Shown here: positions 8,189 through 16,093 of the stretch, piece by piece
Layout: every line of letters begins with the position of its first letter
Numbering within the stretch: position 1 is the first letter of the stretch
NCBI GenBank assembly: GCA_046348365.1
Contig: JAXMEL010000005.1
Location: 248,001 to 312,000, forward strand
DNA: 64,000 bases
Origin: JAEUPI01 sp046348365
GTDB lineage: Bacteria > Pseudomonadota > Gammaproteobacteria > Burkholderiales > Burkholderiaceae_C
Reading direction: 5' to 3'
Program-made: the position numbers and the translations under genes
Notes under the pieces: model-generated
What the model was told of the DNA's origin: nothing
The model's database searches: none
What the model saw: the letters and a program-made list of their open reading frames with translations, nothing else

Positions 8189-8658
8189 GCCAGCAATCGA
8201 ACGCCGCGCGGCGTGTGGGCGTGCAGCGTCACCTCGCGGCGCTCGTCGGAGATCGGCTCGATCGCCAGCCACAGGTCGGCCGTGGGCAGCAGCTCGCCGG
8301 CCTTGCGCGGCCACTCGACGAGCTTGAGCCCAGGCGCAGCGAACACGTCGCGCAAGCCGGCGTCGAGCCATTCGCGCGGATCGTCGAAGCGGTAGAGGTC
8401 GATGTGCGACACCGCGTGGCCGGCCACCTCGTAGGGCTCCAGCAGCGCGTAGGTGGGGCTCTTGATGCGGCCGGCCACACCCAGCGCGCGCAGCAGGTGG
8501 CGCGTGAACGTGGTCTTGCCGGCGCCGAGCGGCCCGTCGAGCGCGATAAAGGCATCGAGCAGCTCGGGCTTGGCGGCCAGTGCGGCAGCAAAGGCGGCGC
8601 ATTCGGCCTCGTCGGCCCACTGCAGCGAGCGCGTTTCTAGAATCGGCGGATGCGTCAC
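8185..8658 (-). CDS. tsaE: tRNA threonylcarbamoyladenosine biosynthesis ATPase TsaE
   Basis: TsaE is the ATPase of the TsaB-TsaD-TsaE complex that makes t6A37 in tRNA. The Walker A motif GPLGAGKTTF lies near residue 45, followed by the family signatures KSPTYALLEPY and HIDLYRFDDP and the Walker B-like KLVEWPRKAGELLP. I take GTG 8658 as the start (VTHPPILETRSLQW), giving 157 residues, the normal size. A longer frame to 8727 would run through the start of the divergent queG. Even so, the two start codons overlap head to head (queG ATG 8650), so one of the two starts may lie further inside its gene. Confidence 0.9.
   Translation of the reverse strand: MTHPPILETRSLQWADEAECAAFAAALAAKPELLDAFIALDGPLGAGKTTFTRHLLRALGVAGRIKSPTYALLEPYEVAGHAVSHIDLYRFDDPREWLDAGLRDVFAAPGLKLVEWPRKAGELLPTADLWLAIEPISDERREVTLHAHTPRGVRLLA
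8638..8643 (+). promoter_or_regulatory. Candidate -10 box for a leaderless queG transcript
   Basis: TAGAAT at 8638-8643 ends 6 nt before the queG ATG at 8650. A transcript starting at the usual distance would begin at or next to that A, giving a leaderless message. No convincing -35 is visible at 17 nt. The box lies inside the 5' end of tsaE. The same TCTAGAAT string precedes the TRAP receptor gene at 59,393. Confidence 0.4.
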
Positions 8659-9762
8659 GAAGGCGGACCGCGTGCAGAGGGCCTCGACGGGGTGTGGGTA
8701 CTCGAGCAACTGCGGGTCTGGGCGCACGAGCTGGGATTTTCACAGATCGGCGTGGCCGACGCGACGCTGCGCGGCGCCGAAGCGGGCTTGCAGGCTTGGC
8801 TGTCGGCGGGCTACCACGGTCGCATGCACTACATGGCCGCGCACGGCGGCAAGCGCGCGCGGCCGACCGAGCTGGTGCCCGGCACGCTGCGCGTGATCAC
8901 CGCGCGCATGGACTACCTGCCGCGCGATGCGCCCGAGGACTGGGCCGCGCGCGAGCTGCGGCGCCTGCATGCGCCGGGCGACGCGGTGGTGTCGATCTAT
9001 GCGCGCGGCCGCGACTACCACAAGGTGCTGCGGCAGCGCCTGCAGGTGCTGGCCGAGCGGCTGGCCGCGGCGATCGGCCCGTTCGGCCACCGCGTGTTCA
9101 CCGATTCGGCGCCGCTGCTCGAGGTCGAGCTCGCGGCGCGCAGCGGCATCGGCTGGCGCGGCAAGCACACGCTCGCGCTCGCGCGCGACGGCGGCTCGAT
9201 GGCCTTCCTCGGCGAGATCTGCGTCGACCTGCCGTTGCCGATCACGCCGCACGCGTCCGACCATTGCGGCAGCTGCCAGGCCTGCATCGACGTGTGCCCC
9301 ACGCGCGCCATCGTGGCGCCGTACCGGCTCGACGCACGGCGCTGCATCTCTTACCTCACGATCGAGCATGACGGACCGATCCCGCTCGAACTGCGGCCGC
9401 TGATCGGCAACCGCATCTACGGCTGCGACGACTGCCAGCTCGTGTGCCCGTGGAACAAGTACGCGCGGCGTGCCACGCTGGCGGATTTCGACGCGCGGCC
9501 CGCGCTCGCCGGCCGCACGCTGCTCGAGCTGTGGCGCTGGAGCGAGGCCGACTTCCTGCATGCCACCGAGGGCAGCGCGATCCGCCGCATCGGGTGGACG
9601 CGCTGGCGGCGCAACCTCGCGGTGGCCAGCGGCAACGCGCTGCGGGCCTCGCCGCAGGCCGCGTGGGCGATGCCGCTGCGCCAAGCGTTGCAGCAGGCGC
9701 TCACCGATGCCGATGCGCTGGTGCTGGAGCACGTGCGCTGGGCGCTCGAAACCGGGGCTTGA
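8650..9762 (+). CDS. queG: Epoxyqueuosine reductase QueG
   Basis: QueG reduces epoxyqueuosine to queuosine in tRNA, the last step of queuosine synthesis, using cobalamin and two [4Fe-4S] clusters. Cluster ligands are visible in CGSCQACIDVCP (about residues 205-216) and CDDCQLVCP (about 258-266). The N-terminal catalytic domain shows ELGFSQIGVAD and YLPRD. The C-terminal HEAT-like segment is short. The first 14 residues (MRHEGGPRAEGLDG) are atypical, so GTG at 8692 is a plausible alternative start that would remove the overlap with tsaE. Total length with ATG 8650 is 370 residues, normal for the family. Confidence 0.95.
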   Translation: MRHEGGPRAEGLDGVWVLEQLRVWAHELGFSQIGVADATLRGAEAGLQAWLSAGYHGRMHYMAAHGGKRARPTELVPGTLRVITARMDYLPRDAPEDWAARELRRLHAPGDAVVSIYARGRDYHKVLRQRLQVLAERLAAAIGPFGHRVFTDSAPLLEVELAARSGIGWRGKHTLALARDGGSMAFLGEICVDLPLPITPHASDHCGSCQACIDVCPTRAIVAPYRLDARRCISYLTIEHDGPIPLELRPLIGNRIYGCDDCQLVCPWNKYARRATLADFDARPALAGRTLLELWRWSEADFLHATEGSAIRRIGWTRWRRNLAVASGNALRASPQAAWAMPLRQALQQALTDADALVLEHVRWALETGA

Positions 9763-9841
9763 GCCGCTTCGACGCGACGGCGCGGGTGGTGTTGGCACAA
9801 TACCGCCGTCTCTCACGTTGGTGCCACAGGAGTCGTTGACC

Positions 9842-10810
9842 ATGCGTCGTCGGATCGCCTTGCTTGCCTTCACGTCCATTGCAGCCGCGCCGCTCGCCGC
9901 GCTGGCCCAGGCCTATCCCACGAAGCCCGTGCGGCTGGTGGTGCCGTTCGCGCCGGGCGGCACCACCGACATCGTGGCGCGCATCGTCTCCGAGCGGCTG
10001 TCGAGCGTGCTCGGCCAGCAGGTGCTGGTCGAGAACAAGGCCGGCGGCGGCGGCTCGATCGGCGCGCTGGAGATCGTGAAGGCCGCGCCCGACGGCTACG
10101 CGCTGGGCATGGCCACCGTCTCCACCACCGCCGCCAACCCTGCCATCAATGCCCGGATCGGCTACAACCCGGTCAACGACTTCACGCCGATCATCAACAT
10201 CGCGGCGACGCCCAACGTGATCGCCGTGCACCCGTCGTTCCCGGCCAAGGATTACAAGGCCTTCATCGCCGAGCTGAAGAGCAAGCCCGGCAAGTACTCC
10301 TACGCCAGCTCGGGCACGGGCGGCATCGGCCACCTGCAGACCGAGCTCTTCAAGAGCCTGTCGGGCACCTTCATCACGCACATCCCGTACCGCGGCGCCG
10401 GCCCGGCGTTGAACGACACGGTGGCCGGCCAGGTGCCGATCATCTTCGACAACATGCCCTCGGCGCTGCCGTTCATCAAGGACGGGCGTCTGGTGCCGAT
10501 CGTCGTCGCCGCGCCGCAGCGCCTGGCCGTGCTGCCCAACGTGCCGACCTTCAAGGAGGTGGGGCTGGAGCCGGTGAACCGCATGGCCTACTACGGCATC
10601 TACGGGCCGAAGGGGATGCCCAAGGACATCGTCGACAAGGTGTCGGCCGCGGTGAAGAAGGCGCTCGAGGACGCCAACGTGCGCAAGCGCATCGAGGACA
10701 CCGGCTCGCTGATCGTCGGCAATTCGCCGGCCGAGTTCGCCGAGCAGATCAGGGCCGAGTTCGAGGTCTACAAGAAGGTCGTCGACGCCCAGAAGCTCAA
10801 GCTCGACTGA
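9842..10810 (+). CDS. Bug/TctC-family tricarboxylate-type solute receptor 1
   Basis: This 322-residue periplasmic binding protein has a Sec signal ending ALAQA and then the family start YPTKPVRLVVPFAPGGTTD. Further Bug signatures are VENKAGGGGSIG, APDGYALG, the HIPYRGAGPALND loop and LPNVPTFKEVG. Bug receptors bind carboxylates or related small acids and normally feed a TctAB permease or signal through a sensor; no tctA or tctB is in the window. GGAG lies about 12 nt before ATG 9842, which is long but usable. The gene sits between queG and an NDUFA9-like gene, which gives no hint of ligand. Confidence 0.9.
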   Translation: MRRRIALLAFTSIAAAPLAALAQAYPTKPVRLVVPFAPGGTTDIVARIVSERLSSVLGQQVLVENKAGGGGSIGALEIVKAAPDGYALGMATVSTTAANPAINARIGYNPVNDFTPIINIAATPNVIAVHPSFPAKDYKAFIAELKSKPGKYSYASSGTGGIGHLQTELFKSLSGTFITHIPYRGAGPALNDTVAGQVPIIFDNMPSALPFIKDGRLVPIVVAAPQRLAVLPNVPTFKEVGLEPVNRMAYYGIYGPKGMPKDIVDKVSAAVKKALEDANVRKRIEDTGSLIVGNSPAEFAEQIRAEFEVYKKVVDAQKLKLD

Positions 10811-10827
10811 TCACCAAGGCGCATCCG

Positions 10828-11781
10828 ATGTCCCGGCGCGTGGTGGTGCTCGGCGGCACCGGCTTCGTCGGCCGGGCTTTCGCGGCGCGTTGCGCGGCCG
10901 AGGGGCCGCAGTGGCAGCTCGTGGTGCCGACGCGGCAGCTGGCCCATGGCGATGTGCTGCGATCGGTGCCGCGGCTGGAGCTGCTCGAGGCCGACGTGCA
11001 CGACCCGCGCGCGCTCGAAGGTCTGTGCACCGGAGCCGACGCGGTGGTCAACCTGGTGGCGATCCTGCACGGCAGCGCCGCGGCGTTCGAGCAGGTGCAC
11101 GTGGAGCTGCCGCGCCGCATCGCGGCGGCCTGCAGGGCCTGCGGCGTGCGCCGCGTGGTGCACGTGAGCGCGCTCGGCGTCGGCGATGACGCGCCGTCTG
11201 ATTACCTGCGCAGCAAGACGGCCGGCGAGGCGGTGTTGCGCTCCGCGGGCCTCGACCTGACGATCCTGCGCCCGTCGACGATCTTCGGCACCGGCGATCG
11301 CTTCCTCAACCTCTTCGCGCAGATGCAGGCCGTGCTGCCCGTGATGCTGCTGCCGGGCGCCGGCACGCCGTTCGAGCCGGTGTGGGTGCGTGACGTGGCG
11401 GCGGTGCTGCTGCGCTGCCTCGACGACCCGGCCACGATCGGCAAGACCTACGAACTCACAGGGCCGCAGGTGTTCACGCTCGCCGAGCTGGTGCGCAAGG
11501 CAGGCGCGCGCGCCGGCCATGCGCGCCCCGTGCTGCCGCTGCCGGCGCCGCTGGCGATGCTGCAGGCCTGGGTGTTCGAGCATCTGCCGGGCCCGACGCT
11601 GCTGTCGCGCGACAACCTGCGTTCGATGCGCACGCCGAGCGTGGCCACCGGCACCTGCCCAGGCTTCGCGGAGCTGGGTCTGTCGCCGAGCTCGATCGAC
11701 GCCGCCTGGGCGCAGGACGACCCCGCCGCGGTCGCCGATGCCGAGCTGCGGCGTTGGCGCAGCCAGCACGGTGGTCACTGA
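10828..11781 (+). CDS. Complex I NDUFA9-like NAD(P)-binding epimerase
   Basis: This 317-residue short-chain dehydrogenase has the Rossmann motif VLGGTGFVGRAF at residues 7-18, the VVNLVAILHG strand and RRVVHVSALGVG. The catalytic YxxxK is seen as YLRSK, followed by LRPSTIFG. This matches the NDUFA9/atypical SDR group, in bacteria often annotated as complex I NDUFA9 subunit family although it is not a fixed part of bacterial complex I. The function of the free-standing bacterial form is not established. The gene lies 17 nt after the Bug receptor and overlaps the xerD start by 11 nt, so the three may be transcribed together. Confidence 0.85.
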   Translation: MSRRVVVLGGTGFVGRAFAARCAAEGPQWQLVVPTRQLAHGDVLRSVPRLELLEADVHDPRALEGLCTGADAVVNLVAILHGSAAAFEQVHVELPRRIAAACRACGVRRVVHVSALGVGDDAPSDYLRSKTAGEAVLRSAGLDLTILRPSTIFGTGDRFLNLFAQMQAVLPVMLLPGAGTPFEPVWVRDVAAVLLRCLDDPATIGKTYELTGPQVFTLAELVRKAGARAGHARPVLPLPAPLAMLQAWVFEHLPGPTLLSRDNLRSMRTPSVATGTCPGFAELGLSPSSIDAAWAQDDPAAVADAELRRWRSQHGGH

Positions 11782-12700
11782 CGCAGCGGCCGCCGGCGCC
11801 GCGCCGCCTGCGGCGAGCGCCGCCGCGATCCGCCGCTTCACCGAGACGCTGTGGCTCGAAGACGGGCTCGCAGCGCAGACCACCACAGCCTACGCGCGCG
11901 ACCTGACGCTCTTCGCACGCTGGCTCGCCGGCCACGGCGAGCGCACGCTGGACCAGGCCACCGAGGCCGATGTGCTGGGCTACATGGCCGAGCGGCACGC
12001 GGCCACGCGCGCCACCACGGCCAACCGCCGGCTGAGCGTCTTCAAGCGCTACTTCCGCTGGGCGCTCCGCGAGGGCCGCACGCAGGCCGACCCCACGCTG
12101 CGCCTGGCCTCGGCGCGACAGCCGCTGCGCGTGCCCAAGACGCTGAGCGAGGCCCAGGTGGAGGCGCTGCTGAAGGCGCCCGACGTCGACACGCCGCTGG
12201 GCCTGCGCGACCGCGCGATGCTCGAACTCATGTACGCCAGCGGCCTGCGCGTGAGCGAACTGGTGACGCTGAAGTCGGTGCACCTGAGCCAGGCCGACGG
12301 CGTGCTGCGCGTCACCGGCAAGGGCAGCAAGGAGCGGCTGGTGCCGTTCGGCGCCGAGGCGCAGGCGTGGATCGAGCGCTATCTGAAGCAATCGCGCGCC
12401 GAGATCCTCGGCGAGCAGCGCAGCGACGCGCTGTTCGTCACCGCGCGCGGCGGCCCGATGACGCGGCAGATGTTCTGGAAGCTCATCAAGCGCCACGCGC
12501 TGGCGGCCGACATCCGCAGCGCGCTGTCGCCGCACACGCTGCGCCATGCCTTCGCGACGCACCTGCTCAACCATGGCGCCGACCTGCGCGCGGTGCAGAT
12601 GCTGCTCGGCCATGCCGACATCTCGACGACGACCATCTACACCCATGTGGCGCGCGAGCGGCTGCGGCAGTTGCATGCGAAGCACCACCCGCGCGCCTGA
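11771..12700 (+). CDS. xerD: Site-specific tyrosine recombinase XerD
   Basis: XerD acts with XerC at dif to resolve chromosome dimers. The N-terminal SAM-like domain (FTETLWLEDGLAAQTTTAYARDL) is followed by the catalytic domain with the first Arg in ASGLRVSEL, then KGSKERLVP, HTLRHAFATHLL, LGHADISTT and the nucleophile Tyr in IYTHV. These are the R..K..HxxR..H..Y residues of active recombinases. The start is GTG 11771 inside the end of the preceding gene; no in-frame ATG is available near the expected N-terminus and no strong Shine-Dalgarno is seen. The resulting 309 residues fit XerD. XerC is not in the window. Confidence 0.93.
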   Translation: MVTDAAAAGAAPPAASAAAIRRFTETLWLEDGLAAQTTTAYARDLTLFARWLAGHGERTLDQATEADVLGYMAERHAATRATTANRRLSVFKRYFRWALREGRTQADPTLRLASARQPLRVPKTLSEAQVEALLKAPDVDTPLGLRDRAMLELMYASGLRVSELVTLKSVHLSQADGVLRVTGKGSKERLVPFGAEAQAWIERYLKQSRAEILGEQRSDALFVTARGGPMTRQMFWKLIKRHALAADIRSALSPHTLRHAFATHLLNHGADLRAVQMLLGHADISTTTIYTHVARERLRQLHAKHHPRA

Positions 12701-12721
12701 GCGCGCGATGCGCGTCGGTTG

Positions 12722-13531
12722 CTAGCGCGATCGTTCGAGCCGTTCGATCTCGGCCGCGGTGAACCCGGCCGCCTCGCGCGCCGCGCGGTTGATGGGCCCC
12801 TTCGGCCGCGGCGCGCGATGGCGATGCGCCAGCTCTTCGTGGTGCGTCGGCGGGTCCACGCCGGCGCGCTCGCACAGCCAGCGGTACCAGCGGTTGCCGA
12901 TCGCCACGTGGCCGATCTCGTCGCGCAGGATCACGTCGAGGATCTCGGCGGCGCGCGGGTCGCCCACGGCGACGAAGCGCGCGCGCATGCCGGGCGTCAC
13001 GTCGAGGCCGCGGGCTTCGAGCGTGCGCGGCACCAGCGCCATGCGATCGAGCGGATCGTGCCGCGTGCGCTCGGCCATCGCCCACAGCCCGTCGTGCGCG
13101 TCGAAGTCGCCGTACGCATGGCCGAGGTTGCGCAGATGGTCGGCCACCAGCGTGAAGTGCAGCGCCTCCTCGGCCGCCACGCGCGCCCAGTCGAGATAGA
13201 ACGCGCGCGGCAGGCCGGCGAAGCGCCACATCGCGTCGAGCGCCAGGTCGATGGCGTTGAACTCGATGTGCGCCACGGCGTGCAGCAGCGCCGCGCGCCC
13301 CGCTGCGGTGTGCACCGGCCGCTGCGGCACCTGGGCCGGATGCACCAGGCGCGGCCGCGCAGGGCGCCCCGGCACCGTGCCCGGCTGCGGCGTGAGCACG
13401 ACGTCGATCTCGACATCGATGTCAGCCGCGCTATCTACGCCCGGCGGCGCCGACAAGGCCCGCGCGCCCGCGACCTTGGCGGCCACATCGGCCACCTGCA
13501 GCAGCTCGAGGGCGCGGCGGCGCAGTTCCAT
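12722..13531 (-). CDS. DUF455 ferritin-like protein
   Basis: This 269-residue protein has the spaced carboxylate/histidine pattern of ferritin-like di-iron helices: AHIEFNAIDLAL, AAEEALHFTLVADHL and RDEIGHVAIGN. These supply Glu and ExxH ligands typical of DUF455 (PF04305). The C-terminal motif HHEELAHRHRAPRPKGPIN is also a family mark. Biochemical function is not established for the family; an oxygen- or iron-related redox role is inferred from the fold only. The gene is convergent with xerD and divergent from hslO, with a 51-bp gap that must hold both promoters. Confidence 0.88.
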   Translation of the reverse strand: MELRRRALELLQVADVAAKVAGARALSAPPGVDSAADIDVEIDVVLTPQPGTVPGRPARPRLVHPAQVPQRPVHTAAGRAALLHAVAHIEFNAIDLALDAMWRFAGLPRAFYLDWARVAAEEALHFTLVADHLRNLGHAYGDFDAHDGLWAMAERTRHDPLDRMALVPRTLEARGLDVTPGMRARFVAVGDPRAAEILDVILRDEIGHVAIGNRWYRWLCERAGVDPPTHHEELAHRHRAPRPKGPINRAAREAAGFTAAEIERLERSR

Positions 13532-13582
13532 GTCTGCGATGATAGCCACGCACCTCGTGCGCCCTCGTGCGCCGCATCCCCG

Positions 13583-14566
13583 ATGGCCGATCAGCTGCTG
13601 AAGTTCCTGTTCGACGGCCTGCCCGTGCGCGGCGCGCTGGTGCAGCTGCGCCACGGCTGGCGCGAGCTGCTGTCGCGTCGCGCCACCGCGAGCGACGGTG
13701 GCCACGCCTTCGCGGCGCCGGTGCGCGCGCTGCTCGGCGAGATGAGCGCTGCGGCCTGCCTGATGCACGCCAACATCAAGTTCAACGGCGCGCTGATCCT
13801 GCAGATGCAGGGCGACGGGCCGGTGAAGCTCGCCGTCGCCGAGGCGCGCACCGATCTCGGCTACCGCGCCACGGCCAAGGTGGTGGGCCCGGTCGGCGCC
13901 GAAGCACGGCTCGAGGCGATGCTCAACCTGCACGGCCAGGGCCGTTGCGCGATCACGCTCGACCCCGTCGAGCGCCTGCCGGGCCAGCAGCCTTACCAGG
14001 GCATGGTGCCGCTGCACGGCGACCGCCGCGAGCCGCTGCAGGCCTTGGCCGAGGTGCTCGAGCACTACATGCTGCAATCCGAGCAGCTCGACACCCGGCT
14101 CGTGCTGGCGGCCGACGACGACACCGCCGCGGGCCTGCTGATCCAGCGCCTGCCGGCGCAGGGCGACGCCAACCTCGCGGCCAGCGGCTGGCAGCGCGGC
14201 GACGAAGACCAGATCGGCCGCAACGAGGACTTCAACCGCATCGCGCTGCTCACCGGCACGCTCACTTCCGAAGAGCTGCTGCGGCTCGAGCCCGAAGCCA
14301 TCCTGCGCCGGCTGTACTGGCAGGAGCGCGTGCGCGTGTTCGAGCCGCAGCGGCCGCGCTTTGCCTGCACCTGCTCGCGCGCACGCGTGGCCGGCATGCT
14401 GCGCGGCCTGGGCCGTGAGGAGATCGATGCGCTGATCACCGAGCGCGGCGAAGCCGAGGTGAGCTGCGACTTCTGCGGCCAGATCTATCGCTTCGATGCG
14501 GTCGATGCCGGCGAGCTGTTCGTGCCGGCCCGGCACGCCGCCGGAGGCTCCGGCAGCTTGAACTGA
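13583..14566 (+). CDS. hslO: Redox-regulated chaperone Hsp33
   Basis: Hsp33 is a holdase activated by oxidative unfolding when its C-terminal zinc site is oxidised. The 327-residue frame shows the N-terminal core (HANIKFNGALILQMQGDGP, with the conserved RAT segment in YRATAKV) and the cysteine pairs CTC (near residue 260) and CDFC (near residue 295) that bind zinc in the reduced state. The spacing and order fit HslO. ATG 13583 has only a weak ribosome-binding site. The gene converges with the nicotinamide riboside kinase gene at a hairpin whose arms contain both stop codons. Confidence 0.95.
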   Translation: MADQLLKFLFDGLPVRGALVQLRHGWRELLSRRATASDGGHAFAAPVRALLGEMSAAACLMHANIKFNGALILQMQGDGPVKLAVAEARTDLGYRATAKVVGPVGAEARLEAMLNLHGQGRCAITLDPVERLPGQQPYQGMVPLHGDRREPLQALAEVLEHYMLQSEQLDTRLVLAADDDTAAGLLIQRLPAQGDANLAASGWQRGDEDQIGRNEDFNRIALLTGTLTSEELLRLEPEAILRRLYWQERVRVFEPQRPRFACTCSRARVAGMLRGLGREEIDALITERGEAEVSCDFCGQIYRFDAVDAGELFVPARHAAGGSGSLN

Positions 14567-14594
14567 ACGCCGCGGGCAGAGCTCCTGCGTTCAG
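14563..14594. terminator. Possible bidirectional terminator hairpin between hslO and the NR kinase gene
   Basis: CTGAACGC at 14563-14570 is the reverse complement of GCGTTCAG at 14587-14594. The hslO stop codon lies in the left arm and the kinase stop codon in the right arm. No T-tract follows on either strand, so intrinsic termination is only a possibility. Confidence 0.35.
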
Positions 14595-15142
14595 GCCCCG
14601 CGTGCGCGCAGGTGCGGCGCCACGGCATCGAGCGCACATTGCAGCCGTGCCTCGCCATGGCCGCTGACCACCGACCAGTCGACGCCGGCGTCGGCGAGCC
14701 AGGCGCGCACGATCGCATCCACCGGCGCGCGCACGTGCGGCCCGTCGCGGATCAGGCCGTCGGCCTCCCACGGCAGGTCCACCGCCGTCAGCAGCGTGAG
14801 GGCGACGCGTCGCTGCTGTTCGAGCGCGTAGCCGCGCAGCGAGTCGTCGGCGAAGAGCAGCTGGCTGTAGACGGCGACCATCAACGCGGTGGTGTCGGCG
14901 ATGACCACATCGTGCGCGGCCGCGGCGGCGTCTATGCGCGCCTGCTGCTCGCGCGCGATCGCGGCCTGCTCGTCGGCGCGCGGCGTGCGGCCGTGCGCGT
15001 CGCACCACTCGCGCAGCACCTCGGGCACCCAGGTCGTGGCCAGGCCCGCTTGCGCACCCAGCGCGCCGGCCAGCTCGCGCGCGAGGCGCGTCTTGCCGGT
15101 GCTCTCGGCGCCGACGATGGCGATGACGAGGCCAGGGCTCAT
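14591..15142 (-). CDS. NadR-like nicotinamide riboside kinase (AAA ATPase fold)
   Basis: This 183-residue P-loop protein has Walker A GAESTGKTRLA at residues 11-21, preceded by IAIV, exactly as in the C-terminal kinase domain of NadR. VPEVLREW and VIADTTALMVAVYSQ are further NadR-kinase motifs. There is no NMN adenylyltransferase domain, so it should phosphorylate nicotinamide riboside to NMN but not adenylate it. Its start overlaps the pnuC stop by ATGA, and PnuC imports nicotinamide riboside, so uptake and trapping by phosphorylation are coupled. The function is inferred from domain and neighbour; both are strong. Confidence 0.85.
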   Translation of the reverse strand: MSPGLVIAIVGAESTGKTRLARELAGALGAQAGLATTWVPEVLREWCDAHGRTPRADEQAAIAREQQARIDAAAAAHDVVIADTTALMVAVYSQLLFADDSLRGYALEQQRRVALTLLTAVDLPWEADGLIRDGPHVRAPVDAIVRAWLADAGVDWSVVSGHGEARLQCALDAVAPHLRARGA

Positions 15143-15774
15143 CGCAACGCCGGGCCGAGCCGTGGACGCCAGGCGCGCCAGCCCAGCCACGACAACACGG
15201 CGAAGAGGGCATACAGCAGCACGGTGAGCCAGAGTCCCTTCCAGGCGAAAAGTGCCAGGCTGACGACATTGACCCCCAGCCACACCATCCAGTTCTCGAT
15301 CAGCTTGCGCCCGAGCAGCAGCTGGCCGGCCACGCTGCCGACCGTGGGCAGCGCGTCGAAGTAGGGCACGTCGCTGTCGGTGGCGCGTGCGAGCAGCAGG
15401 CCCAGCAGCGGCCAGACCGCCAGCGTGAGCGCGGCCACGCGCCAGCGGCCCGCGGCCGACAGCCGGTGCACGCGCAGCGCCGCGCCGTCGTCACCACGCC
15501 CGCGCAGCCACTGGTACCAGCCCCAGAACGCGACGGCGACGAAGAAGAGCTGCAGCGTCGCCTCGCCGTAGAGACGGCTGGCGGCGAACAGCAGCGCGTA
15601 GAGCAGCGAGGCGGCGATCGCCAGCGGCCAGGCGAGGGGGTCGACGCGCATGTTGCGCTCGACCATCCAGATCGACAGCACGAAGGCCACGATCTCGACC
15701 CAGGTGACCGGCGCTCCCCATAGCGTGAACGCCGGCGCCAGCAGCGGCGCGGCCCAGTCGAGGGCAGGGGACAT
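15139..15774 (-). CDS. pnuC: Nicotinamide riboside transporter PnuC
   Basis: This 211-residue inner-membrane protein has about seven hydrophobic segments and the PnuC/SWEET-like signatures WVEIVAFVLSIWMVERN and VAFWGWYQWL. A second conserved stretch, LLLGRKLIENWMVWLGVN, carries the Asn and Trp residues typical of the substrate pathway. It performs facilitated diffusion of nicotinamide riboside, held in by the kinase gene that overlaps its 3' end. The two genes form an NAD salvage operon on the minus strand. ATG 15774 gives the usual family length. Confidence 0.92.
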   Translation of the reverse strand: MSPALDWAAPLLAPAFTLWGAPVTWVEIVAFVLSIWMVERNMRVDPLAWPLAIAASLLYALLFAASRLYGEATLQLFFVAVAFWGWYQWLRGRGDDGAALRVHRLSAAGRWRVAALTLAVWPLLGLLLARATDSDVPYFDALPTVGSVAGQLLLGRKLIENWMVWLGVNVVSLALFAWKGLWLTVLLYALFAVLSWLGWRAWRPRLGPALR

Positions 15775-15798
15775 GCGAACAGGCGAACGACGGCCGGC

Positions 15799-16083
15799 TC
15801 AGCGCCGGCCGGCGATCTGCACGAACACCTCGTCGGGGCGCACCATGCCGAGCTCGCTGCGCGCCTTCTCCTCGATCATCTCGAGGCCTTCCTTGAGGTC
15901 ACCCACCTCGGCGGCCACGTGCTGGTTGCGCTGGCGCGCGGCCTCGTTGGCGGCGTTCTGCTCGCGCAGCTGCGCCTGCAGGCTCCAGGCATGCGGCACG
16001 CTGCCCTTGCCGAACCACAGGCCGATCTGCACCAGCGCCAGCAGCGCGGCGAGCGTCCAGGTGATGATGCGGGTGCGGCTCAT
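15799..16083 (-). CDS. ftsB: Cell division protein FtsB
   Basis: FtsB is a small bitopic divisome protein that joins FtsL and FtsQ. The 94-residue product has one N-terminal membrane helix (ITWTLAALLALVQIGLWFG), then a coiled coil (residues about 35-75, rich in Glu/Ala/Arg), then the conserved end EEKARSELGMVRPDEVFVQ. It follows eno by 10 nt in the same orientation, the standard order in beta- and gammaproteobacteria, and is likely cotranscribed with it. Confidence 0.94.
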   Translation of the reverse strand: MSRTRIITWTLAALLALVQIGLWFGKGSVPHAWSLQAQLREQNAANEAARQRNQHVAAEVGDLKEGLEMIEEKARSELGMVRPDEVFVQIAGRR

Positions 16084-16093
16084 CGGCTCGGCT

